Shown one piece after another: positions 1-6,914 of a stretch of 26,339 bases of DNA (its first letter is position 1; each line of letters starts with the position of its first letter). Made by a program: the position numbers and the translations under genes. Source of the stretch: UBA1163 sp049513055 (GTDB lineage Bacteria > Desulfobacterota > BSN033 > UBA1163); contig JBEKWN010000048.1 in NCBI GenBank assembly GCA_049513055.1, forward strand, positions 1 to 26,339, given 5' to 3'. The notes under the pieces are model-generated. The model was not told where the DNA came from. It ran no database searches and worked only from the letters and a program-made list of their open reading frames with translations.

Positions 1-38
1 AAGATCTTCGGCTGAATTCCTGTCTGTTGTCCCATCAT
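1..38 (-). CDS. Possible transposase, first 12 codons only (runs off the left edge)
   Basis: On the minus strand an ATG-ATG pair at 38-33 opens a frame reading MMGQQTGIQPKI and leaves the window. A GGAG lies 7 bases before the first ATG. The start MMG(x)Q...PK(L/I)F is like my recollection of IS1182-type DDE transposases, which would place an insertion sequence just outside the window with its end somewhere in the next ~100 bases. Only 12 residues are visible, so this is a guess from an N-terminal pattern; it may be no gene at all. Confidence 0.35.
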   Translation of the reverse strand, partial: MMGQQTGIQPKI

Positions 39-466
39 GGCATTACTCCAATTAAGTTGTATTGCCATCCTTATATACGGTATGTATAATGCTTGCAAGA
101 ACTATTTGGGCAACAGCCCGTACACTATTCACTAACCGCCCTCACCCTTCAATTGTTCTGGAGTCCTTTCTTCCAGCCAAAGCCCATATCCTAGCATAGG
201 GCAAAGAGCATAGAACATGGCGTAAAGATTATTTTGTGAAGGGCACAAGGTGTCAGGCCTTCAAATATGAATTAAATTCAATGACATCGTTCATCCCATT
301 CTCTGTGGAGAATCTGCCCTAACCTACCCAAAAAACGATAAAAGATCAATTTTAATTCATTCTTTTTCTTCTGTTCTTATCTCCACCCTCCTCCTTTGGC
401 CTCTATCTATTGATTCAGGATTTCCGGTTCTTGTAACCTGGAGGTTGCGAAGTAATGTTTGGATGT
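39..466. other. Gene-less stretch at the left edge
   Basis: I see no coding frame with family resemblance on either strand. The stretch holds three short segments (133-163, 193-213, 247-274) that recur beyond the radical SAM gene. The rest is AT-rich with no clear structure. If a transposase does start at 38, the end of its element should lie in about 39-130, but I could not identify a matched terminal inverted repeat. Confidence 0.5.
133..274. repeat. Dispersed repeat set, copy A (left of the radical SAM gene)
   Basis: Three segments here have near-identical partners at 2060-2192. 133-163 matches 2094-2124 (31 bases, 2 mismatches). 193-213 matches 2172-2192 (21 bases, 1 mismatch). 247-261 matches 2060-2074 exactly (AAGGTGTCAGGCCTT), with looser similarity to 274. 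The segment order differs between the two sides. These look like debris of a family of small mobile or repeated elements, perhaps non-coding flanks of REP-associated (Y1) transposase cassettes; that link is inference. Confidence 0.7.
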
Positions 467-1954
467 CTAACCGTTATTTGTATTGGACGGGTGTGGAGGA
501 GGCCAGAGTTTTTCGGAGCAGATCAGGCGGGTGCACCGGCGAAATCCGATGTTGACTGGCAGATAGAAGAAAGATCGAACACGGGGCTTTGTCATCATTC
601 TTTTCCAGATGCTCCGCCAGGAATAAATTTTCTTCCATGCTGATCTCATTCCCCAATGGAGCTCCGCAGGAGTCATGTTCTTAGGAAAAAAGGCTACTGA
701 CCCATGATCATAATCGCTCCAATTGCGGCTGAAAATCCGGCCCTGAGAGTCCATCTGAATATAGATCGGGGTGTCTGGAAGGGGCGTGAGGATCAGCACA
801 AAGGCGGTCTCCAGTTGGTTTTGAATGGCGAATTCGGCGATCCTGTCGAAGACCGCAGGAGTGTCTTCATCAAATCCGACAATGAATGTACCCATGACGC
901 CGATTTCACGTTCGTGAAGACGGCGGATAGAATCGGCATATTCAGCCGTTCGATTCGGAAGTTTATGCATGGAATCAATCGTGTTTTGAGAGAGCGACTC
1001 GAAGCCGATGTTTACGCCGATACATCCTGATTCGGCCATCAGATCAAGCATGGACTCATCCCGTGTGAGGTTAAAGCTTGCATGGCCGTACCACCAGATA
1101 TCACAGTCCTTAAAAACCTGCAATACGGTGCGGGCATGACTGAAATCTGAAACAAAATTGGAGTCCATCACATAGAGGAGGCGCCTCTCGATAAAGTAGG
1201 GAATGTCAGAATGCCAGTGCTGTGCCAGCCAGTTTTTCCATTTCGCCTGCGGGGGCCTTGGACCGAAGAGAGCCATCAGCTCCTTTCGAATCTCTTCAGG
1301 CGGGCGTCCCCTGTACCTCTTTCCAAAAAATTTCTGAACGCCGCAAAATGAACATCCGACCGCACAGCCCCGAGTGGCCTCAATGATTTCCCCGGGATGG
1401 TAGAATTTTTTATTAAAGAGATCACGCCTCATGACCGGAAGACGGGCAAGGTCCGTCTCCTGTCCAACATATTTATTCTTCAAGTTTCCTTGGGAAAAAT
1501 CCTCAAGAACCTCTTTCCATATGGTTTCTGCTTCTCCAACAATCACGGAATCGGCATGTTCCAGGGCCTCGTTCGGCAGAGCCGTCACATGGAATCCGCC
1601 TAAGATCACCTTTGTTCCTTCAGACCGCAGCCGGTCGGCGATGCGATAAACGTTCGGCACATGGTGGGTCAGTCCGACGATCAGGGCCAAGCTGCAGGCT
1701 TGCCCGTAAGGAACAGGTTCATTGCCTTCGTCTATGAGGTGGATGTTGAATCGTTCCGGAGTCAGGGAAGCGATCATGGCAAGGCTGATGGCGGGATAAC
1801 TGAGCAGGGGCAGACGGATGCCAAAGGCTTTGTTGCGTGCTTTGGAACCTGTTGAAGCCGCGATGAGAAATAGGTTGGGGCGATCCAAGGTGCCGCCGGA
1901 AAGAATTCCTAATTTTCCCTGATGACTTTCATGGCTGCGATCACTCTTTTTCAA
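467..1954 (-). CDS. B12-binding-type radical SAM protein
   Basis: A 495-residue protein with the layout of B12-binding-domain radical SAM enzymes. Residues ~15-160 form a Rossmann-like cobalamin-binding-type domain (LIVGLTHHVP, VILGGFHVT, ADSVIVGEAE). A radical SAM core follows with the cluster motif CAVGCSFC (Cys197, Cys201, Cys204) inside EATRGCAVGCSFCG. The usual DxHxxG base-off signature is not evident (the region reads HLIDEGNE), so cobalamin may bind without a lower His ligand or not at all. These enzymes catalyse radical methylations, ring contractions or hopanoid/lipid modifications; the substrate cannot be told. The start is TTG at 1954, with AGAGG a few bases upstream. The gene stands alone between copies of a dispersed repeat set, suggesting an acquired or mobile cassette. 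Identification of the superfamily is secure; the function is unknown. Confidence 0.88.
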   Translation of the reverse strand: MKKSDRSHESHQGKLGILSGGTLDRPNLFLIAASTGSKARNKAFGIRLPLLSYPAISLAMIASLTPERFNIHLIDEGNEPVPYGQACSLALIVGLTHHVPNVYRIADRLRSEGTKVILGGFHVTALPNEALEHADSVIVGEAETIWKEVLEDFSQGNLKNKYVGQETDLARLPVMRRDLFNKKFYHPGEIIEATRGCAVGCSFCGVQKFFGKRYRGRPPEEIRKELMALFGPRPPQAKWKNWLAQHWHSDIPYFIERRLLYVMDSNFVSDFSHARTVLQVFKDCDIWWYGHASFNLTRDESMLDLMAESGCIGVNIGFESLSQNTIDSMHKLPNRTAEYADSIRRLHEREIGVMGTFIVGFDEDTPAVFDRIAEFAIQNQLETAFVLILTPLPDTPIYIQMDSQGRIFSRNWSDYDHGSVAFFPKNMTPAELHWGMRSAWKKIYSWRSIWKRMMTKPRVRSFFYLPVNIGFRRCTRLICSEKLWPPPHPSNTNNG

Positions 1955-2059
1955 ATGACCTCTGAAATATGAAAAGTTGAGAATGCTGATAACCCATCAT
2001 CAAAATAAGCGTGATATATTGAGGAAAGATTGTCAAGAACATGACAGTTTAGTAACCCA

Positions 2060-2192
2060 AAGGTGTCAGGCCTTGAAATGTAAATTAGTGTTCTAATCGC
2101 CCTCACCTTTCAATTGTTCTGGAGCTTGTCTGTAACCGTGAATTGTGACTCGTGATTCGTGTCCGTAAAAAAGCATAGCGCAAAGAGCATAG
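2060..2192. repeat. Dispersed repeat set, copy B (right of the radical SAM gene)
   Basis: Partner of copy A at 133-274. Here the order is the GTGTCAGG segment (2060-2087), the CCCTCACC segment (2094-2124), then the AGCATAG segment (2172-2192). Between the last two, at 2135-2170, is a degenerate run of CGTGATTCGTG-like units, the same motif that makes gene-end hairpins elsewhere in the window. Confidence 0.7.
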
Positions 2193-2241
2193 CATTAATC
2201 CTTAATCGTGAGACGTAAAGCGTAAGGCGTGGAGCAAAAGA

Positions 2242-2361
2242 TTAAGGCTTCTTCCTTTCAATATCTTCAATCGTCTCAAAATCTTCATCGTACGAATAGA
2301 TTTCGCGGAGACCATGATATTTCATAAAGACAGCATGGTAGGCATCAATTAATGTTGGGTG
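2242..2361 (-). pseudogene. C-terminal remnant of a PIN-domain (VapC-like) protein
   Basis: On the minus strand the frame ending in TAA at 2244-2242 reads LIDAYHAVFMKYHGLREIYS followed by YDEDFETIEDIERKKP. This matches the C-terminal pattern of PIN-domain ribonucleases: the DA.HA helix, a basic/aromatic turn, I.S.D.DF and a final I.R..P tail. The upstream part, with the first catalytic Asp residues, is absent. The frame reaches a stop at 2379-2377 without a credible start, and no antitoxin gene is adjacent. It is the last ~40 codons of a toxin-type gene, broken by deletion or insertion, and not likely to yield a product. The exact upstream break is uncertain by a few codons. Confidence 0.7.
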
Positions 2362-2387
2362 AAGGGGGACGCATCTCTATTTGTCAT

Positions 2388-2924
2388 TTAGTTTAAATAG
2401 GTAATGGCTTGAACGTTTTTGATGACTGGATGGTTCTTTTCAAAGAATACCTTATATTCCCCAAGAGAATTGAATGGGCCATGAACCCCGACCATTGTTT
2501 TGTAAGGTGTTCCATAATCCATAATGAAAAGCTTACCCTCCTTCTTAAAAGAACAGGCGTAATGGTTTGCTCCACGTCCCAATAAAAGAACCACTATTTT
2601 AGCTTGATAGGAGGGATCGATCCGGTTGAGAGTCTCTGTGGCAAAGATCGCTGCATCAATGTAGATTCCAGATTTGAGTTTGAAAGTTTCCTCTGGAGTT
2701 CTCGGAGGAGGTAATGTTCCTTCAAATCTTTTAAACCTCTCCGTATCGAGAGAAAAATCCTTTTCCATCCATTTCTCTAAATCTTTATAGGATTTCCATC
2801 GGGAGACCGTTTCATCATAGGTTTTTATGGGAATAATCGCACAGGCAAAAAGGAATAGAATAAAAAAGGGCAAACATTTAATTTTAAATCTTATTATTTT
2901 TGTTTGATTCAATTGGGAAGCCAT
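2388..2924 (-). CDS. Small secreted lipoprotein with a transglutaminase-like domain
   Basis: A 178-residue protein. Residues ~12-27 are a basic-then-hydrophobic signal, and the LFAC motif (residues 25-28) is a plausible lipobox, so Cys28 would be acylated by the Lgt and LspA encoded downstream. Residues ~84-142 look like a compact papain/transglutaminase-like fold: SGIYIDAAIFATETLNRI, then NHYACSF (His121) and FIMDYGTPY (Asp136). Relatives normally have Cys in a GxCxD motif; here it reads GIYID with Tyr88, so His and Asp are kept but the nucleophile seems lost. It starts at ATG 2924 with AGGA about 9 bases upstream. It is monocistronic, between a PIN remnant and a hairpin region. The domain call is a pattern match; the role is unknown, possibly non-catalytic binding of cell-envelope peptides. 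Confidence 0.6.
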   Translation of the reverse strand: MASQLNQTKIIRFKIKCLPFFILFLFACAIIPIKTYDETVSRWKSYKDLEKWMEKDFSLDTERFKRFEGTLPPPRTPEETFKLKSGIYIDAAIFATETLNRIDPSYQAKIVVLLLGRGANHYACSFKKEGKLFIMDYGTPYKTMVGVHGPFNSLGEYKVFFEKNHPVIKNVQAITYLN

Positions 2925-3073
2925 TCCGTATTTCCTGATCTCTTAAAATTTTTTCCCTGTGAACTTGCCAATTTGAGTTCATCAAAAAAAATGGAAAAAT
3001 CTATTCTTTTTAACCAAAATAGAAAAAAAGATCAACCAGATTAAACATTAGGCAATGGGCGTTAAGGGTGAGG

Positions 3074-3137
3074 CGTGAATCGTGAGGTGTGAAGTGTTGA
3101 AAAATTATCATCAACAGTTCACACCTCACGATTCACG
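3074..3137. repeat. Long perfect hairpin, GTGATTCGTG-type repeat
   Basis: The 20-base arm at 3074-3093 is exactly complementary to 3118-3137. After one mismatch the stem continues with TGTTGA/TCAACA, leaving a 10-base loop rich in A and T, so about 26 pairs in all. The arms are built from degenerate 7-8 base units (CGTGAAT, CGTGAGG, TGTGAAG). No U-run follows, so it is not a textbook terminator, though it could stop transcription or protect 3' ends. Confidence 0.85.
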
Positions 3138-3215
3138 ATTTGGAGTCTATCCATGGCAAACCGAAATTTTATAAATTATAATGCTTAAATCCGTATGCAC
3201 GATTACAATGGAGTC

Positions 3216-3309
3216 CCATGGGCAAAGCCCGTGGCCCCCTGTCTGACACTCATGTTGGGCGACATCCCGGCCACACGATGGCGCATTCCTCCACGGCCAA
3301 AGGCCGTGG
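3216..3309. repeat. Pair of CCACGG...CCGTGG palindromes
   Basis: Two short hairpins of the same design: 3216-3223 with 3227-3234 (one G-T wobble) and 3291-3298 with 3302-3309 (perfect), each with an AAA loop. They are ~75 bases apart. Similar inverted repeats with an AAAG-like loop are found at 20499-20528. They resemble REP-like palindromes. Confidence 0.75.
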
Positions 3310-3565
3310 TCTCCTGCTGCCGGGGTGAATGATTCGAAAAGGGAGAATTTTATGGGTCATCATGAAATAAAGAAGAGAAGGCCAATCGCCCGATCTTTTT
3401 TTACAAACCTTCATGTCGATATGCCCTGGCCGAAAAAGATACATCTCCTTATCAGGAATAACTGGATCAAGATAAGAAATTTCCAAAGCTGTTGCGGTCA
3501 CCCTGGGGAACCTGGCTGCTGAACGGGTGAAGGGGACGACCCTGGAAGGGTTGAGAAATAGGACG

Positions 3566-4372
3566 ATGAATCAGAAGGATTACTATCAGATTTTAGAGGT
3601 TGAGAAAGAGGCTTCGCCTCAGAAGATCAAAGAGGCTTACCGAAAATTGGCCTTCCGGTATCATCCGGATAGGAACAAGGAAAATCCTTCGGCTATGGAA
3701 AAGATGAAGGAGATCAACGAGGCTTACGCTGTCCTTTCCGATCCTAAAAAGAGAAGCGATTATGACACATTTCATGAGCAGTACGGACCTTATGGGTACG
3801 ACCGGTTTAAACAGAGATATTCTGAACAGGATATTTTCAGAGGGTCTGACATCAATCAGATTTTTGAGGGGATGGCCAGGGCCTTCGGATTCAGAAGCTT
3901 TGAGGAGGTCTTCAGAGAGTCGTATGGCCAGGGAGTCCACACCTTTGAATTTCAAAGACCAGGAGTCTCTGGCAGGGGGTTCATATTTTTCGGCCCCGGC
4001 TCTGGAAGAAGCGATCAACAAGGGATTCCAGTTTCATCCGAGATTTTCCCGGGAACTCTGGGTAAAATCATTCGGTACTTCTTAAAGAAGACCTTTGGAA
4101 TGAGAGAACCCGATAGGGGGAAAGACCTGGAGGATGTCATCTATCTCGATCCCCGGCAGGCCCTTGAGGGAGCGAAAGGGAAATACCCTCATCGAAAGAG
4201 ATCGAAAGAGCTGATCATTACCCTTCCTCCAGGAATGAAGGAAGGTCAGAAGATAAGATTGAAGGGAATGGGAGCACCCGGCAAAGACGGGGGAGAACCC
4301 GGTGACCTCTATTTGAAAGTGAAAATCAAAAAACCGCTGTTAGAGAAAGTCAGAGAATTATTAAAAAGTTAG
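3566..4372 (+). CDS. DnaJ/CbpA-like co-chaperone with a single C-terminal domain
   Basis: A J-domain protein that would stimulate DnaK ATPase and deliver clients. From ATG 3566 it has 268 residues. The J domain is residues ~4-68 with the HPD tripeptide at 33-35 (RYHPDRN). A long linker with aromatic and Gly-rich segments follows, then one DnaJ C-terminal beta domain (~185-268; DVIYLDPRQALEGAKG...LPPGMKEGQKIRLKGMG). There is no Cys-rich zinc finger, and only one substrate-binding domain instead of the two of CbpA. The ATG at 3566 is chosen over the in-frame one 13 codons upstream because AGGAC precedes it closely and the J domain begins at once. No dnaK or grpE is nearby. It converges on the hbd-like gene. 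Confidence 0.88.
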   Translation: MNQKDYYQILEVEKEASPQKIKEAYRKLAFRYHPDRNKENPSAMEKMKEINEAYAVLSDPKKRSDYDTFHEQYGPYGYDRFKQRYSEQDIFRGSDINQIFEGMARAFGFRSFEEVFRESYGQGVHTFEFQRPGVSGRGFIFFGPGSGRSDQQGIPVSSEIFPGTLGKIIRYFLKKTFGMREPDRGKDLEDVIYLDPRQALEGAKGKYPHRKRSKELIITLPPGMKEGQKIRLKGMGAPGKDGGEPGDLYLKVKIKKPLLEKVRELLKS

Positions 4373-4455
4373 CGTAAGGCGTAAAGCGTGAGGCGTTAGG
4401 TGTTGAAAAATTGAAAACAACACTTTACGCCTTACACCTCACGGTTGACGATTTG
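4373..4455. repeat. Imperfect long hairpin of CGTAAAGCG-type units between convergent genes
   Basis: It starts at the stop of the dnaJ-like gene and ends 25 bases short of the stop of the hbd-like gene. The left arm is a run of CGTAAGG/CGTAAAG/CGTGAGG units, the right arm is their imperfect complement (TTTACGCCTTACACCTCACGG), and an AT-rich loop separates GTGTTG and CAACAC. It sits where a bidirectional terminator is expected. Confidence 0.75.
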
Positions 4456-4480
4456 TCAAGGCATGGCAGCCTGTCCCCCA

Positions 4481-5359
4481 TTAAGGCTTGGACAATACGT
4501 CCTTCCAGTAGTCGTAAATTTTCATATACCCTGCTCGAACCATGGCTCTGGTGAGGGGATGAAGGCGTCCTTTTTCCGACCCAAGTTCTCTGATGGCATC
4601 TTCTTCCGAAGAAGCTCGAATGGACCAGCCCCCAACCATATCAGCCAGTTCGAGAGGACCCATGGGTAGGTTATAGCCAAGCTTTAGAGCCTTATCTATT
4701 TCTTCTGGAGAGGCAACTCTCTCCCAAACCATCTGAACGACTTCTTCTATCATGGCCCGATAGGCCCGATTGGCTAAAAATCCATAGCTCGTGTCCCGGC
4801 AGACCACTGGTTCCTTCCCTAATTTCTTTGCAACATCACACGCCACTTCTATCGTCTCATTAGAAGTACGTCCTCCTCTGACCACCTCAACCAATTGCAT
4901 AACAGCTACTGGATTAAAAAAATGGATCCCCACCACTTTTTCCGGTCTCTTTGTGGCGGAGGCCATCTCCGAGATGTTCAGATAAGAAGTATTAGAGGCC
5001 AGAATGGCATGGGCCGGAGCGCTTTCATCGAGCTTCTTAAAGATTTCTTTCTTTAATGCCATTTTTTCCATGGCAGCTTCGATGACCAGATAGGTACCTT
5101 TGGCTGCCTCTTCAATACTCGTGTAACCTTTTATTCGATTCACAATATTCTTTTTCTCTTCCACAGTGAGCTTGCCCTTTGAAACAAAGAATCGCTCTAA
5201 TCTTTGCTCAATAGATTGAAATCCTTTCCTGACCAGGTCGTCATTGATATCAACCATGCTTACCTCATAGCCCCCCATACGCGAAAGGACTTCGGCAATT
5301 TGTGCTCCCATCGTCCCTGCACCGATGACTGTGGTCTTCTTAATTTCTCCGATCTTCAT
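4481..5359 (-). CDS. hbd: 3-hydroxyacyl-CoA dehydrogenase (NAD-dependent)
   Basis: It oxidises (S)-3-hydroxyacyl-CoA to 3-ketoacyl-CoA, or runs in reverse, in fatty-acid or butyrate-type metabolism in the cytoplasm. The 292 residues are the single-function length. The Rossmann NAD site GAGTMG is at 13-18; NTS at 123-125, His146 (GIHFFNP) with Glu158 as the catalytic pair, and Asn197 (FLANR) complete the active site. The C-terminal dimer domain is complete (NLPMGPLELADMVG). A strong GGAGGG lies just before the ATG. It is the last gene of the minus-strand series, 24 bases after the DUF3786 gene. No thiolase, crotonase or acyl-CoA dehydrogenase is nearby, so its pathway partners must be elsewhere. 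The family is secure; the chain-length preference is not known. Confidence 0.93.
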   Translation of the reverse strand: MKIGEIKKTTVIGAGTMGAQIAEVLSRMGGYEVSMVDINDDLVRKGFQSIEQRLERFFVSKGKLTVEEKKNIVNRIKGYTSIEEAAKGTYLVIEAAMEKMALKKEIFKKLDESAPAHAILASNTSYLNISEMASATKRPEKVVGIHFFNPVAVMQLVEVVRGGRTSNETIEVACDVAKKLGKEPVVCRDTSYGFLANRAYRAMIEEVVQMVWERVASPEEIDKALKLGYNLPMGPLELADMVGGWSIRASSEEDAIRELGSEKGRLHPLTRAMVRAGYMKIYDYWKDVLSKP

Positions 5360-5383
5360 ACTTCCCTCCTTGAGATTAGAATT

Positions 5384-6010
5384 TTAAGGTGTAGAACGGT
5401 TGATCACTCTACCGGTAGTTACCTGGCCAAGGACAACAATATCTTCTAAAGAAAGATAATGGTCCACAGAGGCGTCGAAGAGAAGCTGGACCGAAGGCGG
5501 AAACTCTTCGTCGCCCTCCCAGAGGACATATTGGAGAGGCACATAGGGGAAAGCATGAAGGATGAAAGAGGCGTCCCCAACCTCTGCAGGTTCTCCCCCT
5601 GATTTGATACCAGTTTCTTTAAACGATTTGGCTGATTTCCCAAACTTCCTCTGCAAAGGTTCTGTCACCCTCCTTGCAAAAACACCTGCATAAAGCAGGC
5701 CTCCTGGAATATCTTTATAGGCCACCCATTTCCCCGTGAGAGGATTCCCATCCGCACGGATGAGATAATGGAGAAGGAGAATACGAGTGACCAGAGAAAC
5801 CACCTTTTTAGATGGGGAATAAAATTCGATCTGAGGAAACTGGATAGAATATGGTTCTGAAAAAAAATGGATGGTGATTTTCTCTCCCTCTTCTCCTTTT
5901 TGATAATCTGCTCCAGCCTTCTTTGCCCTCTCTTCCAGATCCATTCCTTTGATGGAGACACAGGCCAAATCAAAAGACTGTTGATAATTTTTCTGTTTGG
6001 AAAGTTCCAT
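5384..6010 (-). CDS. DUF3786 family protein
   Basis: A soluble 208-residue protein with the conserved features of DUF3786: the HYLIRADGNPLTGKWVAYKD segment, the GGLLYAGVFARRVTEPLQRKFG block, and WEGDEEFPPSVQLLFDASVD followed by a LEDIVVLG end. The family is common in strict anaerobes and has no established reaction. No metal-binding Cys cluster or signal peptide is seen. It lies directly upstream of the hbd-like gene on the same strand, so they are probably cotranscribed. Its 5' leader consists of a degenerate CGTAAAG-type repeat, which leaves little room for a normal ribosome-binding site (AAGAAAG a few bases upstream). Confidence 0.8.
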   Translation of the reverse strand: MELSKQKNYQQSFDLACVSIKGMDLEERAKKAGADYQKGEEGEKITIHFFSEPYSIQFPQIEFYSPSKKVVSLVTRILLLHYLIRADGNPLTGKWVAYKDIPGGLLYAGVFARRVTEPLQRKFGKSAKSFKETGIKSGGEPAEVGDASFILHAFPYVPLQYVLWEGDEEFPPSVQLLFDASVDHYLSLEDIVVLGQVTTGRVINRSTP

Positions 6011-6020
6011 AGCTTTCTTA

Positions 6021-6110
6021 AAAAGCGTGAAGCGTAAGGCGTAAACCGTAAAGTGTTAAGTGTAAAGCGCAAAGTGTTAAATGTTAAGCGTAAAAAGTAA
6101 AGTGAAATAA
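6021..6110. repeat. Degenerate tandem repeat, GTAAAGCG/GTGTTAAG units
   Basis: About 90 bases made of imperfect 7-10 base units such as GCGTAAGG, CGTAAACC, GTAAAGTG, TTAAGTG and AAAGCGC. Unlike the copies at 3074 and 4373 it has only one arm, with no complementary half. It lies between rpe and the DUF3786 gene, forming the leader of the latter. Confidence 0.75.
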
Positions 6111-6150
6111 ATTATTTAGTTAATACTCGGCATTTCGAATTCCGAATTGC

Positions 6151-6804
6151 TTACCCAATTTCCAGTCTTAACTTACGGATGGTTTCTTCGTAGTCTTTGG
6201 TCTTGAAGAGGCCTGTGCCTACGACAAAGATATCGCCACCGGCTATCGATACTTCCCTGATATTCTCGATTTTGACTCCCCCATCCACTTCTATTTCCAG
6301 CGGATATTGGTTCTGATCAATGATTTTCCTCAACCGCTCGATCTTTTTCAAAGTAGAGGGGATAAAGGGTTGCCCTCCAAAACCGGGATTGACCGACATG
6401 ATAAGGACTAAATCAATATCATCCAGAACAGGATAGAGGGTTTTTATTGGAGTAGCGGGTTTAAGTACGATGCCTGGCCTTACGTTCAACTGACGAATCT
6501 TCTTAATCATCCGCTTGAGATGAGGACACACTTCAGCGTGAATGGTAATCCAATCGCTCCCTGCCTGAGCAAAGGGTTCAACATAACGCTCAGGGTTCTC
6601 GATCATTAAATGGACATCAAGAGGCATAGAGGTCAATTTCTTCAATCCTTGAACAACCAGAGGGCCGATGGTGATATTGGGGACGAAATGCCCATCCATC
6701 ACATCGACATGGATCACATCCGCTCCAGCCCTTTCGACCGCCCTTACTTCATCACCGAGGCGGCTGAAATCAGCAGATAAAATCGAAGGCGCTATCTTTT
6801 TCAC
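6151..6804 (-). CDS. rpe: Ribulose-phosphate 3-epimerase
   Basis: It interconverts D-ribulose 5-phosphate and D-xylulose 5-phosphate in the pentose phosphate pathway. It is a 217-residue TIM barrel of normal length. Metal and catalytic residues are present: His32 and Asp34 (IHVDVMDGHFVPN), His65 (DVHLM) and Asp174 (VDGG). The phosphate-binding loops NPGFGGQ and VVGTGLF are also seen. The start is GTG at 6804 with GGGG upstream. It follows the LysE-type gene after 110 bases; the gap could hold its own promoter but none is clear. Confidence 0.96.
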   Translation of the reverse strand: MKKIAPSILSADFSRLGDEVRAVERAGADVIHVDVMDGHFVPNITIGPLVVQGLKKLTSMPLDVHLMIENPERYVEPFAQAGSDWITIHAEVCPHLKRMIKKIRQLNVRPGIVLKPATPIKTLYPVLDDIDLVLIMSVNPGFGGQPFIPSTLKKIERLRKIIDQNQYPLEIEVDGGVKIENIREVSIAGGDIFVVGTGLFKTKDYEETIRKLRLEIG

Positions 6805-6914
6805 CTTTACCCCCGTTAACGATGTAAATATTGATGGTGCGCTCTGGGAACGTATCCATCCTAATATTATTAAAATCGCAATGTTTATTCAATGAAATTA
6901 AACCAACTTTCTCA

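Larger units (their letters stand above)
2925..3565. other. Gene-poor stretch with hairpin and palindromes
   Basis: The first ~120 bases are AT-rich with A-tracts. They are followed by the long hairpin at 3074-3137 and two short palindromes at 3216-3309. Two opposite-strand open frames overlap at about 3250-3522 (83 codons minus with a GTG start, 65 codons plus). Neither has a recognisable domain or a convincing ribosome-binding site, so neither is called as a gene. Confidence 0.5.

Noticed and set aside
704..1030. Plus-strand open frame of 108 codons inside the radical SAM gene
   Set aside because: It is antisense to a well-conserved gene with clear motifs and has no family resemblance or ribosome-binding site.
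3250..3522. Opposing open frames (83 codons minus, 65 codons plus)
   Set aside because: They overlap each other and the palindromes, and neither has a recognised domain; kept only as an observation.
5665..6072. Minus-strand frame of 135 codons over the 5' part of the DUF3786 gene
   Set aside because: Its first ~20 codons are the degenerate repeat and the rest is out of frame with a recognised family.
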